From: Pseudomonas sp. RIT-562 | Lineage (GTDB): Bacteria; Pseudomonadota; Gammaproteobacteria; Pseudomonadales; Pseudomonadaceae | Direction: 5' to 3' | Assembly: GCF_026241895.1 (NCBI RefSeq) | Contig: NZ_JAPJIV010000028.1 | Span: 22,183-86,182 of the forward strand | Length of the DNA stretch: 64,000 nucleotides | In this document: positions 52,208-60,802 of the stretch, piece by piece | Layout of the letters: each line of letters opens with the position of its first letter | How positions within the stretch are numbered: the first letter of the stretch is position 1 | Notes under the pieces: model-generated | What the model saw: only the letters and a program-made list of their open reading frames with translations | Told to the model about the DNA's origin: nothing | The model's database searches: none | Translations under genes and position numbers: made by a program

Positions 52208-53659
52208 ATGTCCGTCCGTCGTACCAAAATCGTCGCTACCCTTGGCCCGGCCAGTAACTCGCCGGAAGTTCTCGAACAGCTGATTCTGGCTGGCCTGGAC
52301 GTCGCCCGCCTGAACTTTTCCCACGGCACCCCCGACGAGCACAAGGCTCGCGCGAAGCTGGTGCGAGACCTCGCTGCCAAGCACGGCCGCTTCGTCGCCC
52401 TGCTGGGTGACCTGCAAGGCCCGAAAATTCGTATCGCCAAATTCGCCAACAAGAAGATCGAGCTGAAGATCGGTGATCAATTCACCTTCTCCACCAGCCA
52501 TCCCCTGACTGAAGGCAACCAGCAGATCGTCGGCATCGACTATCCGGACCTGGTCAAGGACTGCGGCGTCGGCGACGAGCTGCTGCTCGATGACGGTCGC
52601 GTGGTGATGCGCGTCGATACCGCCACCGCCACCGAACTGAACTGCACCGTGATCATCGGTGGCCCGCTGTCGGACCACAAAGGTATCAACCGTCGCGGTG
52701 GCGGCCTGACTGCACCGGCCCTGACCGAGAAGGACAAGGCCGACATCAAGCTGGCCGCTGAAATGGAGGTTGATTACCTCGCTGTTTCCTTCCCGCGCGA
52801 CGCCGCGGACATGGAATACGCACGCCAACTGCGCGACGAAGCTGGCGGTACTGCGTGGCTGGTAGCGAAAATCGAACGCGCCGAAGCCGTAGCCGACGAT
52901 GAAACCCTCGACGGCCTGATCAAGGCTTCCGACGCGGTAATGGTTGCCCGTGGCGATCTCGGCGTGGAAATCGGCGACGCCGAGCTGGTGGGTATCCAGA
53001 AGAAAATCATCCTGCACGCACGCCGTCACAACAAGGCCGTGATCGTGGCGACCCAGATGATGGAGTCGATGATCCAGAACCCGATGCCGACCCGCGCAGA
53101 AGTGTCCGACGTGGCCAACGCCGTGCTCGACTACACAGACGCCGTCATGCTGTCGGCTGAAAGTGCTGCCGGTCTGTACCCGCTGGAAGCCGTACAGGCC
53201 ATGGCGCGCATCTGCATCGGCGCGGAAAAGCACCCGACCAGCAAGACCTCCAGCCACCGCATCGGCAAGGTCTTCGAAAGCTGCGACCAGAGCATCGCGC
53301 TGGCCGCCATGTACACCGCCAACCACTTCCCCGGCGTCAAGGCGATCATCGCCCTGACCGAAAGTGGCTACACGCCGTTGATCATGTCGCGCATCCGCTC
53401 CTCGGTGCCGATCTACGCGTTCTCCCCGCACCGCGAAACCCAGGCCCGCGCGGCCATGTTCCGCGGCGTCTACACCGTTCCGTTCGACCCGGCATCGTTG
53501 CCGCCTGAGCAAGTCAGCCAGGCGGCAATCGACGAGTTGCTCAAGCGCGGCGTAGTGGAGAAAGGTGATTGGGTCATCCTGACCAAAGGCGACAGCTACC
53601 ACACAATTGGTGGCACTAACGGCATGAAGATTCTGCACGTTGGCGATCCAATGGTCTGA
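52208..53659 (+). CDS. pyk: Pyruvate kinase
   Basis: Pyruvate kinase makes pyruvate and ATP from phosphoenolpyruvate. The 483-residue product begins MSVRRTKIVATLGPASNSPE. The active-site segment IERAEAVADDE (Lys in VAKIERAE, then Glu) and MVARGDLGVEIGDAE are conserved, and the substrate loop is LNFSHGTPDEH. It is of the PykA type. It is followed by a terminator and the accessory delta-60 genes. Confidence 0.97.
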   Translation: MSVRRTKIVATLGPASNSPEVLEQLILAGLDVARLNFSHGTPDEHKARAKLVRDLAAKHGRFVALLGDLQGPKIRIAKFANKKIELKIGDQFTFSTSHPLTEGNQQIVGIDYPDLVKDCGVGDELLLDDGRVVMRVDTATATELNCTVIIGGPLSDHKGINRRGGGLTAPALTEKDKADIKLAAEMEVDYLAVSFPRDAADMEYARQLRDEAGGTAWLVAKIERAEAVADDETLDGLIKASDAVMVARGDLGVEIGDAELVGIQKKIILHARRHNKAVIVATQMMESMIQNPMPTRAEVSDVANAVLDYTDAVMLSAESAAGLYPLEAVQAMARICIGAEKHPTSKTSSHRIGKVFESCDQSIALAAMYTANHFPGVKAIIALTESGYTPLIMSRIRSSVPIYAFSPHRETQARAAMFRGVYTVPFDPASLPPEQVSQAAIDELLKRGVVEKGDWVILTKGDSYHTIGGTNGMKILHVGDPMV

Positions 53660-53672
53660 GATCTCAGCCAGT

Positions 53673-53710
53673 AAAAAGGCCTCCCGGTTCGCGCCGGGGG
53701 GCCTTTTTTA
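53673..53710 (+). terminator. Intrinsic terminator of pyk
   Basis: AAAAAGGCC and CCCGG pair with CCGGG and GGCCTTTTTT around a small loop, followed by six T, 14 bases after the pyk stop codon. Confidence 0.9.
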
Positions 53711-53842
53711 TGCTTGGAATTCATGCCCCGCCGACTACCTGACAGATCTGCCAGTACCGCAAACACCTGCTGGAAGGCTCAATGACCTGGCCCCGCACTT
53801 ATCCGGGAGCATGGATCTTCAACAATCAGCAGGGAGTAATAC

Positions 53843-55108
53843 ATGTCGACTCAAAACGTTATCGAAACACCACTCAAAGCGGGCGAACTGGACCCAGCCT
53901 ATGGCAGCAATGGCTCGACGCTGGTGGATGGCTCAAACGTGGTCGCGCTCGCGATCTGGGCGAGTGAGGGGCCCGATAAAGGCAAAGTCGTGGGTGTCGC
54001 AAGTAAGGGCGCCCAATTCAAGTTGTTCCGACTCGAACTTAACGGCGTACTGGACAAGGGTTTTGGTACCGACAGAGAGGACGGGATTGCGACAGGCTAC
54101 ACCACCGGGAGCTTTGGTGATCCGGCAACTACCACTTCGACCGTCACTGACCTGATGCTTGTCGACGGCAAAATCGTCCTGACGGGGCGCGTTCGGGACA
54201 ACCCGCCCCTAAGTCCAAACTATCCCGCCGCCGCGCGTTTCAAAGCTGCCGGAGCCCCTGACCTCACCTTTGGCCAAAGCGGCGTGTTCACATTCACCGA
54301 GCCTGCCCCTGTCACTGATAAAACCAGCAGTTCGGCGAAAAGTGCTGGCAGAAAACCCAAGTCTGGGAACATTCTTTTCGCGGTGAACAACAGCGGTATT
54401 ACTCCTTATCGCGACTGGGGCCTGTTGATTCAACTGACGACAGAGGGCAACTTGGACCCAGCCTTCAATGATCGTGGTTATGTATTTTTCAAACACGGTG
54501 GCGAAAGCACTACGACTGTCTCCGCCGGCACTCAAGCCAATGGCAACATCATTGTCGCCGGATCGACCCCAACCAGTGGCTTTCTCGCAGGCTTCACGGC
54601 GGCGGGTAACCGTGACGATTCGTTCGGTATTGCAGGGTTCAGCACATTGCGCTCCAGCGAAGGCTCCATCGAGCTGCGCCGGCTGGTCCTGCAACCGGAC
54701 CAGAAACCTGTGGCAATCGGCATGCTGAAAACTGGCACTTCTCCTACCTCGCGACACGGCTGGGTCGTCCGGACTCTCGCTGATGGTAAGGACGACGTCA
54801 GCTTCAATGGCGGCGCTGCCCATATCACACGGATCACGCTTCAGGGATCACAATGGAACACTGGCGGCGTCGATTCGACTGGCGCCATCGTGGTGGCAGG
54901 CGAGCTCAGCACCCGCGCGCTCAGCCTGGTGGGCCGGATTACTGCAGAAGGCCAGGCCGATCTGACATTTGGTGTAAATGGCGTATCAAATCCCCATGCT
55001 GCGGGTATGCCAAGCTACTCCGGCGCAATTGGCCTTCAGGCAGACAACAACATCGTTGTAGGCGCTCGAATCGGCAACCTGGCGTCGGTGACTCGCTTCC
55101 AAGGTTAA
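53843..55108 (+). CDS. Delta-60 repeat protein, copy 1 (putative seven-bladed propeller)
   Basis: The 421-residue protein consists of repeats of about 60 residues with the motif LDxxFGxxG: near residues 16 (ELDPAYGSNG), 70 (VLDKGFG), 139 (PDLTFGQSG), 204 (LDPAFNDRG), 257 (RDDSFGIAG), 316 and 372 (ADLTFGVNG). Each repeat ends with a strand such as IVVAG or KIVLTG. Seven repeats suggest a seven-bladed beta-propeller. No signal peptide or membrane segment. AGGGAG is six bases upstream of the ATG. Function unknown. Confidence 0.8.
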   Translation: MSTQNVIETPLKAGELDPAYGSNGSTLVDGSNVVALAIWASEGPDKGKVVGVASKGAQFKLFRLELNGVLDKGFGTDREDGIATGYTTGSFGDPATTTSTVTDLMLVDGKIVLTGRVRDNPPLSPNYPAAARFKAAGAPDLTFGQSGVFTFTEPAPVTDKTSSSAKSAGRKPKSGNILFAVNNSGITPYRDWGLLIQLTTEGNLDPAFNDRGYVFFKHGGESTTTVSAGTQANGNIIVAGSTPTSGFLAGFTAAGNRDDSFGIAGFSTLRSSEGSIELRRLVLQPDQKPVAIGMLKTGTSPTSRHGWVVRTLADGKDDVSFNGGAAHITRITLQGSQWNTGGVDSTGAIVVAGELSTRALSLVGRITAEGQADLTFGVNGVSNPHAAGMPSYSGAIGLQADNNIVVGARIGNLASVTRFQG

Positions 55109-55125
55109 TGCCCCGCTGAATAAAG

Positions 55126-55157
55126 AGCCCCGACATGCAGATGCCGGGGCTTTTTAT
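55126..55157 (+). terminator. Terminator between the two delta-60 genes
   Basis: AGCCCCG pairs with CGGGGCT (with ACATGCAGATGC between) followed by TTTTTATT, 18 bases after the copy 1 stop. The two genes are thus probably separate transcripts. Confidence 0.8.
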
Positions 55158-55365
55158 TAGGCAATCGACATTTTCCAGTAGCAAAAAATTCTTCTGACCA
55201 TCGAGCTCAACAAAACTCCACATACATCGAGATTCCAACTCTCGTCAGATTGTTACACTTGAATGGATAATACTGTCATTTATGACAGTACCTCTCAATC
55301 TCCTTGCTCCCGATAATCAATGCCTGCAATCCCTGCAGAAGTTGGCATATGCCAAGGAGAGAGCA

Positions 55366-56688
55366 ATGTCCATTTCAGAATCAGCCGTATCAGCAAATAT
55401 GGTGGGAAAGATCGATTTGGCCTTCGGGCTGAACGGCGTAGCGGCAATCGACATCCCTGGAGCGGCGACACAGCCAGTAGCGGTGATCAACGGTCCAGAT
55501 GACAAGTTGTACGTATGCGGCACCGCAACATTCCAGAACGAATCGAAATTTTTTATCGCTGCATTGAGCGCGAACGGCGAGATAGTCCCTGAGTTCGGTA
55601 GCATGGGTTACGCGATCGGCGTTTTTCAGGAGGCCGAACATTCATTCGCTAATGCGCTTGAGCTCAAAGACAACAAGCTGTTGCTCGTGGGATCCTCCTA
55701 CATTGGAACGGACCCGTATCCTGCAATGGCTCAATTTGACCTGATGGGAAACCTTGACACGACATTTGGCCAGAACGGCCAGGGTAAAATAGTCCACTTC
55801 ATTCCCGGCCCGGCTATTGACTCCTCTAAACAGGAGTTGTCCCGCCCTTTCAAATCTGTCTCGCAAAACCCCAGCATCCAGAAACAATCATCAATGGGAC
55901 TGGCTGACGGAAAAACCTTGCTGACACACTATTTTTTCAGGTTCGGCAGCCCCAGTTACGGTGTGCTCATTCGCACGCTTGCCAATGGATCACTGGATAT
56001 TGATTTCAACTCAAGGGGTTATCTGGAAGTAATCGCTCCGGGATATGAAAACGGCCAGACGCAGATTGAAAGTGTGACCGTTGATTCAGACGGTCGATAT
56101 GTAGTCTGCGGCGGTATCTCGGACCTCGGCTTCTCGCCGGTAAAAACGTTTTTTGCTCGTTTCAGCTCCGATGGCGCAGCCGACCCCACATTCGGCCCAG
56201 GCGGCTTTCGGGTTATCGCCGACCCGGACGACCTGCCCGGCGGTGTGAGGGCCGATGCGCTTATGTCTCTGGCGAATGGAGGGATTCTGGGTCTGGGCAG
56301 ATCCGTGCATGATCCTTACGTTAGCCAACTGCTGCAATTGCAAGCAAGTGGTGAACTCGACACCGACTTCAACGACGGTAACCCACTGAATATGAGGCTG
56401 GCTGAAAGCAGCACACTGTGGCAAACGTTCACGCGCCAGGCAGACAGTAAGCTGGTGGTGGCAGGTGCAATCGACAAACAAAAAAACTCTTTCGTGTTCG
56501 ACATCGTAGTCGCCCGCTTTGACCGGACTGGCAAGTTGGATTTGACGTTCAACGAACCCCTCGGCTGGGCACGTACGCGTTTAAGTACGCGTAATGACGG
56601 AGCCTATTCGGTAGTGCTGCAACGCGACAAAATTGTCGTCACCGGTGTTTCATCAAATAAAGGTGTAGTTGTGCGCTACCACGGCTGA
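55366..56688 (+). CDS. Delta-60 repeat protein, copy 2
   Basis: The 440-residue paralogue has seven LDxxFGxxG repeats near residues 16 (IDLAFGLNG), 73, 130 (LDTTFGQNG), 210 (LDIDFNSRG), 272 (ADPTFGPGG), 331 (LDTDFNDG) and 391 (LDLTFNE), each with IVVTG-type closing strands, and ends GVVVRYHG. AAGGAG is six bases upstream of the ATG at 55366. Its base composition is visibly less GC-rich than the neighbours. The copies are diverged, so the duplication is old or each was acquired separately. Confidence 0.8.
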   Translation: MSISESAVSANMVGKIDLAFGLNGVAAIDIPGAATQPVAVINGPDDKLYVCGTATFQNESKFFIAALSANGEIVPEFGSMGYAIGVFQEAEHSFANALELKDNKLLLVGSSYIGTDPYPAMAQFDLMGNLDTTFGQNGQGKIVHFIPGPAIDSSKQELSRPFKSVSQNPSIQKQSSMGLADGKTLLTHYFFRFGSPSYGVLIRTLANGSLDIDFNSRGYLEVIAPGYENGQTQIESVTVDSDGRYVVCGGISDLGFSPVKTFFARFSSDGAADPTFGPGGFRVIADPDDLPGGVRADALMSLANGGILGLGRSVHDPYVSQLLQLQASGELDTDFNDGNPLNMRLAESSTLWQTFTRQADSKLVVAGAIDKQKNSFVFDIVVARFDRTGKLDLTFNEPLGWARTRLSTRNDGAYSVVLQRDKIVVTGVSSNKGVVVRYHG

Positions 56689-56785
56689 TCAGCTGGGTGG
56701 GGTTTTTCGATCAGATCAGTATTGGCCGGGCGTGCGATTACACCAACCCGGCCATCACCGAAATTAATCACGATTAAATCAAAAC

Positions 56786-57721
56786 TCAACCACGAGGCAG
56801 GAACACGTCGGCCAGCGATTGGTTGCGCGGCAGCCCGGCCAGGTACAGGCGCCGGGCAAAGGCGTCGACGCTTTCGGGAGCGCCGCAAAGCAGGGCCTGG
56901 GTTTGCCGCGAAACCAGGCGCAATTGCGCCAGGGTCGTGGGCAACTCCGCCGGAGTCCAGAACTCGACATTGAGGTTCGAACGGCTGGCGGCCATAGCCT
57001 GCAGCGGCTTGGCCAGGTAGTGCTCATTGGCATCATGGGCCAGGTGTATGACGCGGATGGCTCCTTGGTGATCCTGCTGCAATGCTTCGCGCAGGATGCC
57101 AAACAAAGGCCCCAACCCCGTACCGGCAGCCATCAACCACAGCGGGCGCGCATGCCAGTCCAGGTCATAGTGCAACGCTCCGCCGCGCAATTCACCCAGA
57201 CGGATCGAATCACCGATCTGCAACCGTCGAGCGGCATCGCTGAAGGCACCCGGCTGTCGGCAATCGAGGTGAAACTCCAGGAACCGATCCTCCTGAGGCA
57301 GGCTGGCCAGCGAATAGGGCCGCGCGACATGTCCCGCCCACAGCACCAGGTGCTGGCCGGCGCTATAGCGCAACGGTCGCTGCGGCACCAGGCGCAGACG
57401 CAATACATTGGCGCTGAGCCAATCGACCGCACTCACCTCGGCCGGGCGACCATCCTGCAGCGGATCGAAGGTATGCACCTGCAAATCCTCCACCACCTCG
57501 CACTGGCAGGCCAGCCGCCAGCCTTGCTGGCGCTGCTCGGGACTCAGGGCGTCGGGCCGGCTGTCGCTCGGCAGCCCTTTAAGGCATTGCACCAGACACG
57601 CATGACAACTGCCGGCACGGCAGCTGTAGGGTACGGACTCGCCGTTGCGGTTCAACGCGTCGAGCAGGTTGCTGCCCGGCGCGACCGACCACCGCCGCTC
57701 GCCCACCCGCAACTCAGGCAT
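56786..57721 (-). CDS. 2Fe-2S ferredoxin / FAD-dependent oxidoreductase
   Basis: The 311-residue protein has an N-terminal plant-type ferredoxin domain with CRAGSCHACLVQC and a later Cys near residue 70, then an FAD domain (RPYSLASLPQEDRFLEFHLD) and an NAD(P) domain (MAAGTGLGPLFGILREAL). It resembles ferredoxin reductase subunits, e.g. of CDP-6-deoxyglucoseen or phenol hydroxylase type; partner unknown. Start ATG 57721 overlaps the end of the diguanylate cyclase gene by eight bases; the longer frame to 57820 runs through that gene. Confidence 0.88.
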   Translation of the reverse strand: MPELRVGERRWSVAPGSNLLDALNRNGESVPYSCRAGSCHACLVQCLKGLPSDSRPDALSPEQRQQGWRLACQCEVVEDLQVHTFDPLQDGRPAEVSAVDWLSANVLRLRLVPQRPLRYSAGQHLVLWAGHVARPYSLASLPQEDRFLEFHLDCRQPGAFSDAARRLQIGDSIRLGELRGGALHYDLDWHARPLWLMAAGTGLGPLFGILREALQQDHQGAIRVIHLAHDANEHYLAKPLQAMAASRSNLNVEFWTPAELPTTLAQLRLVSRQTQALLCGAPESVDAFARRLYLAGLPRNQSLADVFLPRG

Positions 57722-58832
57722 CGACGTTCTCCCAAGCCGCCGCGCAGCGATTGCGCCCGTCGCGTTTGGCGCGGTAAAGCGCCTGGTCAGCCCGGTGCAA
57801 GGCGTCATCCAGATCGTCACCCAGTTCTAGCAATGTCATGCCCGCCGACAGGCTGAGATGGCTGACGCTGATGCCGATCAACTCGACATCGGTAAAGGCG
57901 ATACGCAAGCGCTCGCAACAGGAGGTCAGGCGCTCGGCATTGCAATCGGGCAACAGCACCACGAACTCTTCACCGCCATAACGGGCGAGCACGTCACCTT
58001 CGCGCAGACAGGCGCTGGCGACGGCGGCAAAGGCCTGCAGCACCTGGTCGCCGGCAGCGTGGCCGTGGACGTCATTGATGCGTTTGAAGTGATCGAGGTC
58101 GATCAGTGCCAGGCCATGCACGACACCTGCATCCATCGCATTCAACTCACGAGTGGCCAGGCGCAGGAAGTGCCGACGGTTGAACAGGCCGGTCAGTTCA
58201 TCGGTGGCGACCAGGTTTTCGAGCTGGCGCATCATTCCGCGCAAGGTGTCCTGGTGCGCCTGCAAGGCAAAGCGGCGCTGGCGCATACGTTGTCGCGAGG
58301 CCTGGACATAGCGGGCGTAGAACACCAGCCAGACCAGGACGATGAACAACAGGCAGACCTGCAGGACGGCCAGCGCCGGATCAGCCAGCTGGAAATGGTA
58401 AGCGTCCCATAGCGTGATGGCGCTGAAACTGAAGAACACCAGAAGCGCGCATCGAATAAATGCGTATCGCGACAGATGGAACAGGCCAAACAGCAGGATT
58501 AACAGATAGAAGACCAGGAACGTGCCGCGAGCATCGTCCAGGTGGGCAATCAGCCAGGTTTGCCAGCCCAGCCCCAAGAGCACTTGCGCTTCGGTCAGGC
58601 TGGGGTCCGGAAGACGCAGGTTGCGGCCGCTGTAGAAAAATCCGAACAGGGTCACTTGGCTGATGATCACCAGCACACTGCCAATGGCGACGCTGGCAAA
58701 CGGTGCATTGTAATGTCCGGTAAAAAAAGCCAGCCACAGTAGCAGCAAGGCCAGGGCATAGGTACCGGCGGCGAGGGCGAAGCGTTTGAGTAAAAGTCGT
58801 TGGATGGCGTTATGGGTCAATCGTTGACTCAC
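57714..58832 (-). CDS. Membrane diguanylate cyclase (GGDEF), SadC-like position
   Basis: The 372-residue protein has six N-terminal helices (about residues 18-175) and a C-terminal GGDEF domain with the active site RYGGEEFVVLLPD. An allosteric inhibitory site (RxxD, REGD) lies five residues upstream, so the enzyme is likely active and product-inhibited. Its position between fumarase and the ferredoxin reductase, downstream of pyk, matches sadC in P. aeruginosa, which promotes biofilm formation; identity is inferred from place, not shown. Confidence 0.88.
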   Translation of the reverse strand: MSQRLTHNAIQRLLLKRFALAAGTYALALLLLWLAFFTGHYNAPFASVAIGSVLVIISQVTLFGFFYSGRNLRLPDPSLTEAQVLLGLGWQTWLIAHLDDARGTFLVFYLLILLFGLFHLSRYAFIRCALLVFFSFSAITLWDAYHFQLADPALAVLQVCLLFIVLVWLVFYARYVQASRQRMRQRRFALQAHQDTLRGMMRQLENLVATDELTGLFNRRHFLRLATRELNAMDAGVVHGLALIDLDHFKRINDVHGHAAGDQVLQAFAAVASACLREGDVLARYGGEEFVVLLPDCNAERLTSCCERLRIAFTDVELIGISVSHLSLSAGMTLLELGDDLDDALHRADQALYRAKRDGRNRCAAAWENVDA

Positions 58833-59173
58833 CGTGCGAAAAAAACGCTGTTTGAGTGTCCTACTCTACAGTCCGGATGCCACTTTAGTGGCGAGCCTGA
58901 TAAATGACCAATCAATTCTAAGCTCGAAAAACTGACGTCAAAACCATGACTCGATTTGAGCGTAATCCGGCACCCCTTTGGCAGCTGCAGCCAATGCGAC
59001 CAACGAATGACCTCTGGCGGGTGTTTACCAAACCGAGGCGCGGTATACTGCCGCGCCTTTTTAGCGTCGCGCCAGCAGCCCCGGCGTGCCTTGAAAGGTG
59101 CTTGCAACCGACCGATGCACCCAAGCTGCAAGCACCTTATTGAATGTTCCCGTCTTTAAGAGGAGCGCGACTC
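58833..59173. promoter_or_regulatory. Divergent intergenic region with a hairpin upstream of fumarase
   Basis: The 341 bases hold no gene. GGCGCGG (59037-59043), loop TATACTG and CCGCGCC (59051-59057) form a perfect 7-bp hairpin followed by five T on the + strand, 111 bases before the fumarase start. The loop contains TATACT, a good -10. The element could be a promoter, or a terminator-like attenuator. I do not see a good -35 at 16 to 18 bases. Confidence 0.35.
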
Positions 59174-60697
59174 ATGACCGTGATCAAGCAAGACGACCTG
59201 ATTCAGAGCGTTGCCGACGCCCTGCAGTTCATTTCCTATTACCACCCCGTGGATTTCATCCAGGCGATGCACGAAGCCTACCTGCGCGAAGAATCGCCAG
59301 CGGCCCGTGACTCCATGGCGCAGATCCTGATCAACTCGCGCATGTGCGCCACCGGCCACCGCCCGATCTGCCAGGACACCGGCATCGTCACCGTGTTCGT
59401 GCGCGTGGGCATGGACGTGCGTTGGGATGGCGCCACCATGGGCCTGGACGACATGATCAACGAAGGCGTACGTCGCGCCTACAACCTGCCGGAAAACGTC
59501 CTGCGCGCTTCGATCCTCGCCGATCCGGCGGGCGCTCGCAAGAACACCAAGGACAACACCCCGGCCGTTATCCACTACTCCATCGTCCCGGGTAACACCG
59601 TGGAAGTGGACGTGGCGGCCAAGGGCGGCGGTTCCGAGAACAAGTCGAAAATGGCCATGCTCAACCCGTCCGACTCGATCGTCGACTGGGTGCTCAAGAC
59701 CGTTCCGACCATGGGCGCCGGCTGGTGCCCACCGGGCATGCTCGGCATCGGCATCGGCGGCACCGCCGAGAAAGCTGCCGTCATGGCCAAGGAAGTGTTG
59801 ATGGAATCCATCGACATTCACGAGCTGAAGAAGCGCGGCCCGTCCAACCGTATCGAAGAGATGCGCCTGGAGCTGTTCGAGAAGGTCAACCAACTGGGCA
59901 TTGGCGCCCAGGGCCTGGGTGGCCTGACCACCGTGCTCGACGTGAAGATCATGGACTACCCGACCCACGCCGCTTCGTTGCCGGTGTGCATGATCCCGAA
60001 CTGCGCCGCCACCCGTCACGCGCACTTCGTATTGGATGGCTCCGGCCCGGCAACCCTGGAAGCGCCACCGCTCGATGCCTACCCGGAAATCGTCTGGGAA
60101 GCCGGCCCGTCGGCCCGTCGCGTCAACCTCGACACCCTGACCCCGGAAGAAGTGCAGAGCTGGAAGCCGGGCGAAACCGTGTTGCTCAACGGCAAGATGC
60201 TCACCGGTCGCGACGCTGCGCACAAGCGCATGGTCGAGATGCTGAACAAGGGTGAAACCCTGCCGGTAGACCTGAAAGGTCGCTTCATCTACTACGTCGG
60301 CCCGGTTGATCCGGTGCGCGAAGAAGTAGTGGGCCCTGCCGGTCCGACCACCGCCACGCGGATGGACAAGTTCACCCGGCAGATCCTCGAGCAAACCGGC
60401 CTGCTGGGCATGATCGGCAAATCCGAGCGTGGCCCGACCGCGATCGAAGCGATCAAGGACCACAAGGCTGTGTACCTGATGGCTGTCGGCGGCGCGGCCT
60501 ACCTGGTGGCGCAAGCCATCAAGAAATCCCGCGTGGTGGCTTTCGCCGAACTGGGCATGGAAGCGATCTACGAGTTCGACGTGAAAGACATGCCAGTGAC
60601 TGTTGCGGTAGACAGCAAGGGCGAGTCGGTACACATCACCGGTCCTGCCATCTGGCAGAAAAAGATCAGTGAAAGCCTGGCGGTAGAAGTGCAGTAA
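59174..60697 (+). CDS. fumA: Fumarate hydratase, class I (iron-sulfur)
   Basis: Class I fumarase interconverts fumarate and malate with an [4Fe-4S] cluster. The product of 507 residues starts MTVIKQDDLIQSVADALQFI; cluster cysteines are visible in HRPICQDTGI, LPVCMIPNCAATRHAHF. GIGIGGTAEKAAVMAKE is another signature. ATG 59174 has AAGAGGAG upstream. Class I enzymes are oxygen sensitive; pseudomonads also carry class II FumC. It is followed by a terminator and a two-component pair. Confidence 0.95.
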   Translation: MTVIKQDDLIQSVADALQFISYYHPVDFIQAMHEAYLREESPAARDSMAQILINSRMCATGHRPICQDTGIVTVFVRVGMDVRWDGATMGLDDMINEGVRRAYNLPENVLRASILADPAGARKNTKDNTPAVIHYSIVPGNTVEVDVAAKGGGSENKSKMAMLNPSDSIVDWVLKTVPTMGAGWCPPGMLGIGIGGTAEKAAVMAKEVLMESIDIHELKKRGPSNRIEEMRLELFEKVNQLGIGAQGLGGLTTVLDVKIMDYPTHAASLPVCMIPNCAATRHAHFVLDGSGPATLEAPPLDAYPEIVWEAGPSARRVNLDTLTPEEVQSWKPGETVLLNGKMLTGRDAAHKRMVEMLNKGETLPVDLKGRFIYYVGPVDPVREEVVGPAGPTTATRMDKFTRQILEQTGLLGMIGKSERGPTAIEAIKDHKAVYLMAVGGAAYLVAQAIKKSRVVAFAELGMEAIYEFDVKDMPVTVAVDSKGESVHITGPAIWQKKISESLAVEVQ

Positions 60698-60720
60698 GCA
60701 TTTCAGACACGTCTGGCAAA

Positions 60721-60753
60721 GGCGACAGGGGCCATGCTCCTGTCGCCTTTTTT
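60721..60753 (+). terminator. Intrinsic terminator of fumarase
   Basis: GGCGACAGG (60721-60729) pairs with CCTGTCGCC (60739-60747), followed by TTTTTT. Confidence 0.9.
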
Positions 60754-60802
60754 ATGGCTCATGCTATGGTGCGCGCCCACCGTCCCTAGTGTAACGCCCA
60801 GC

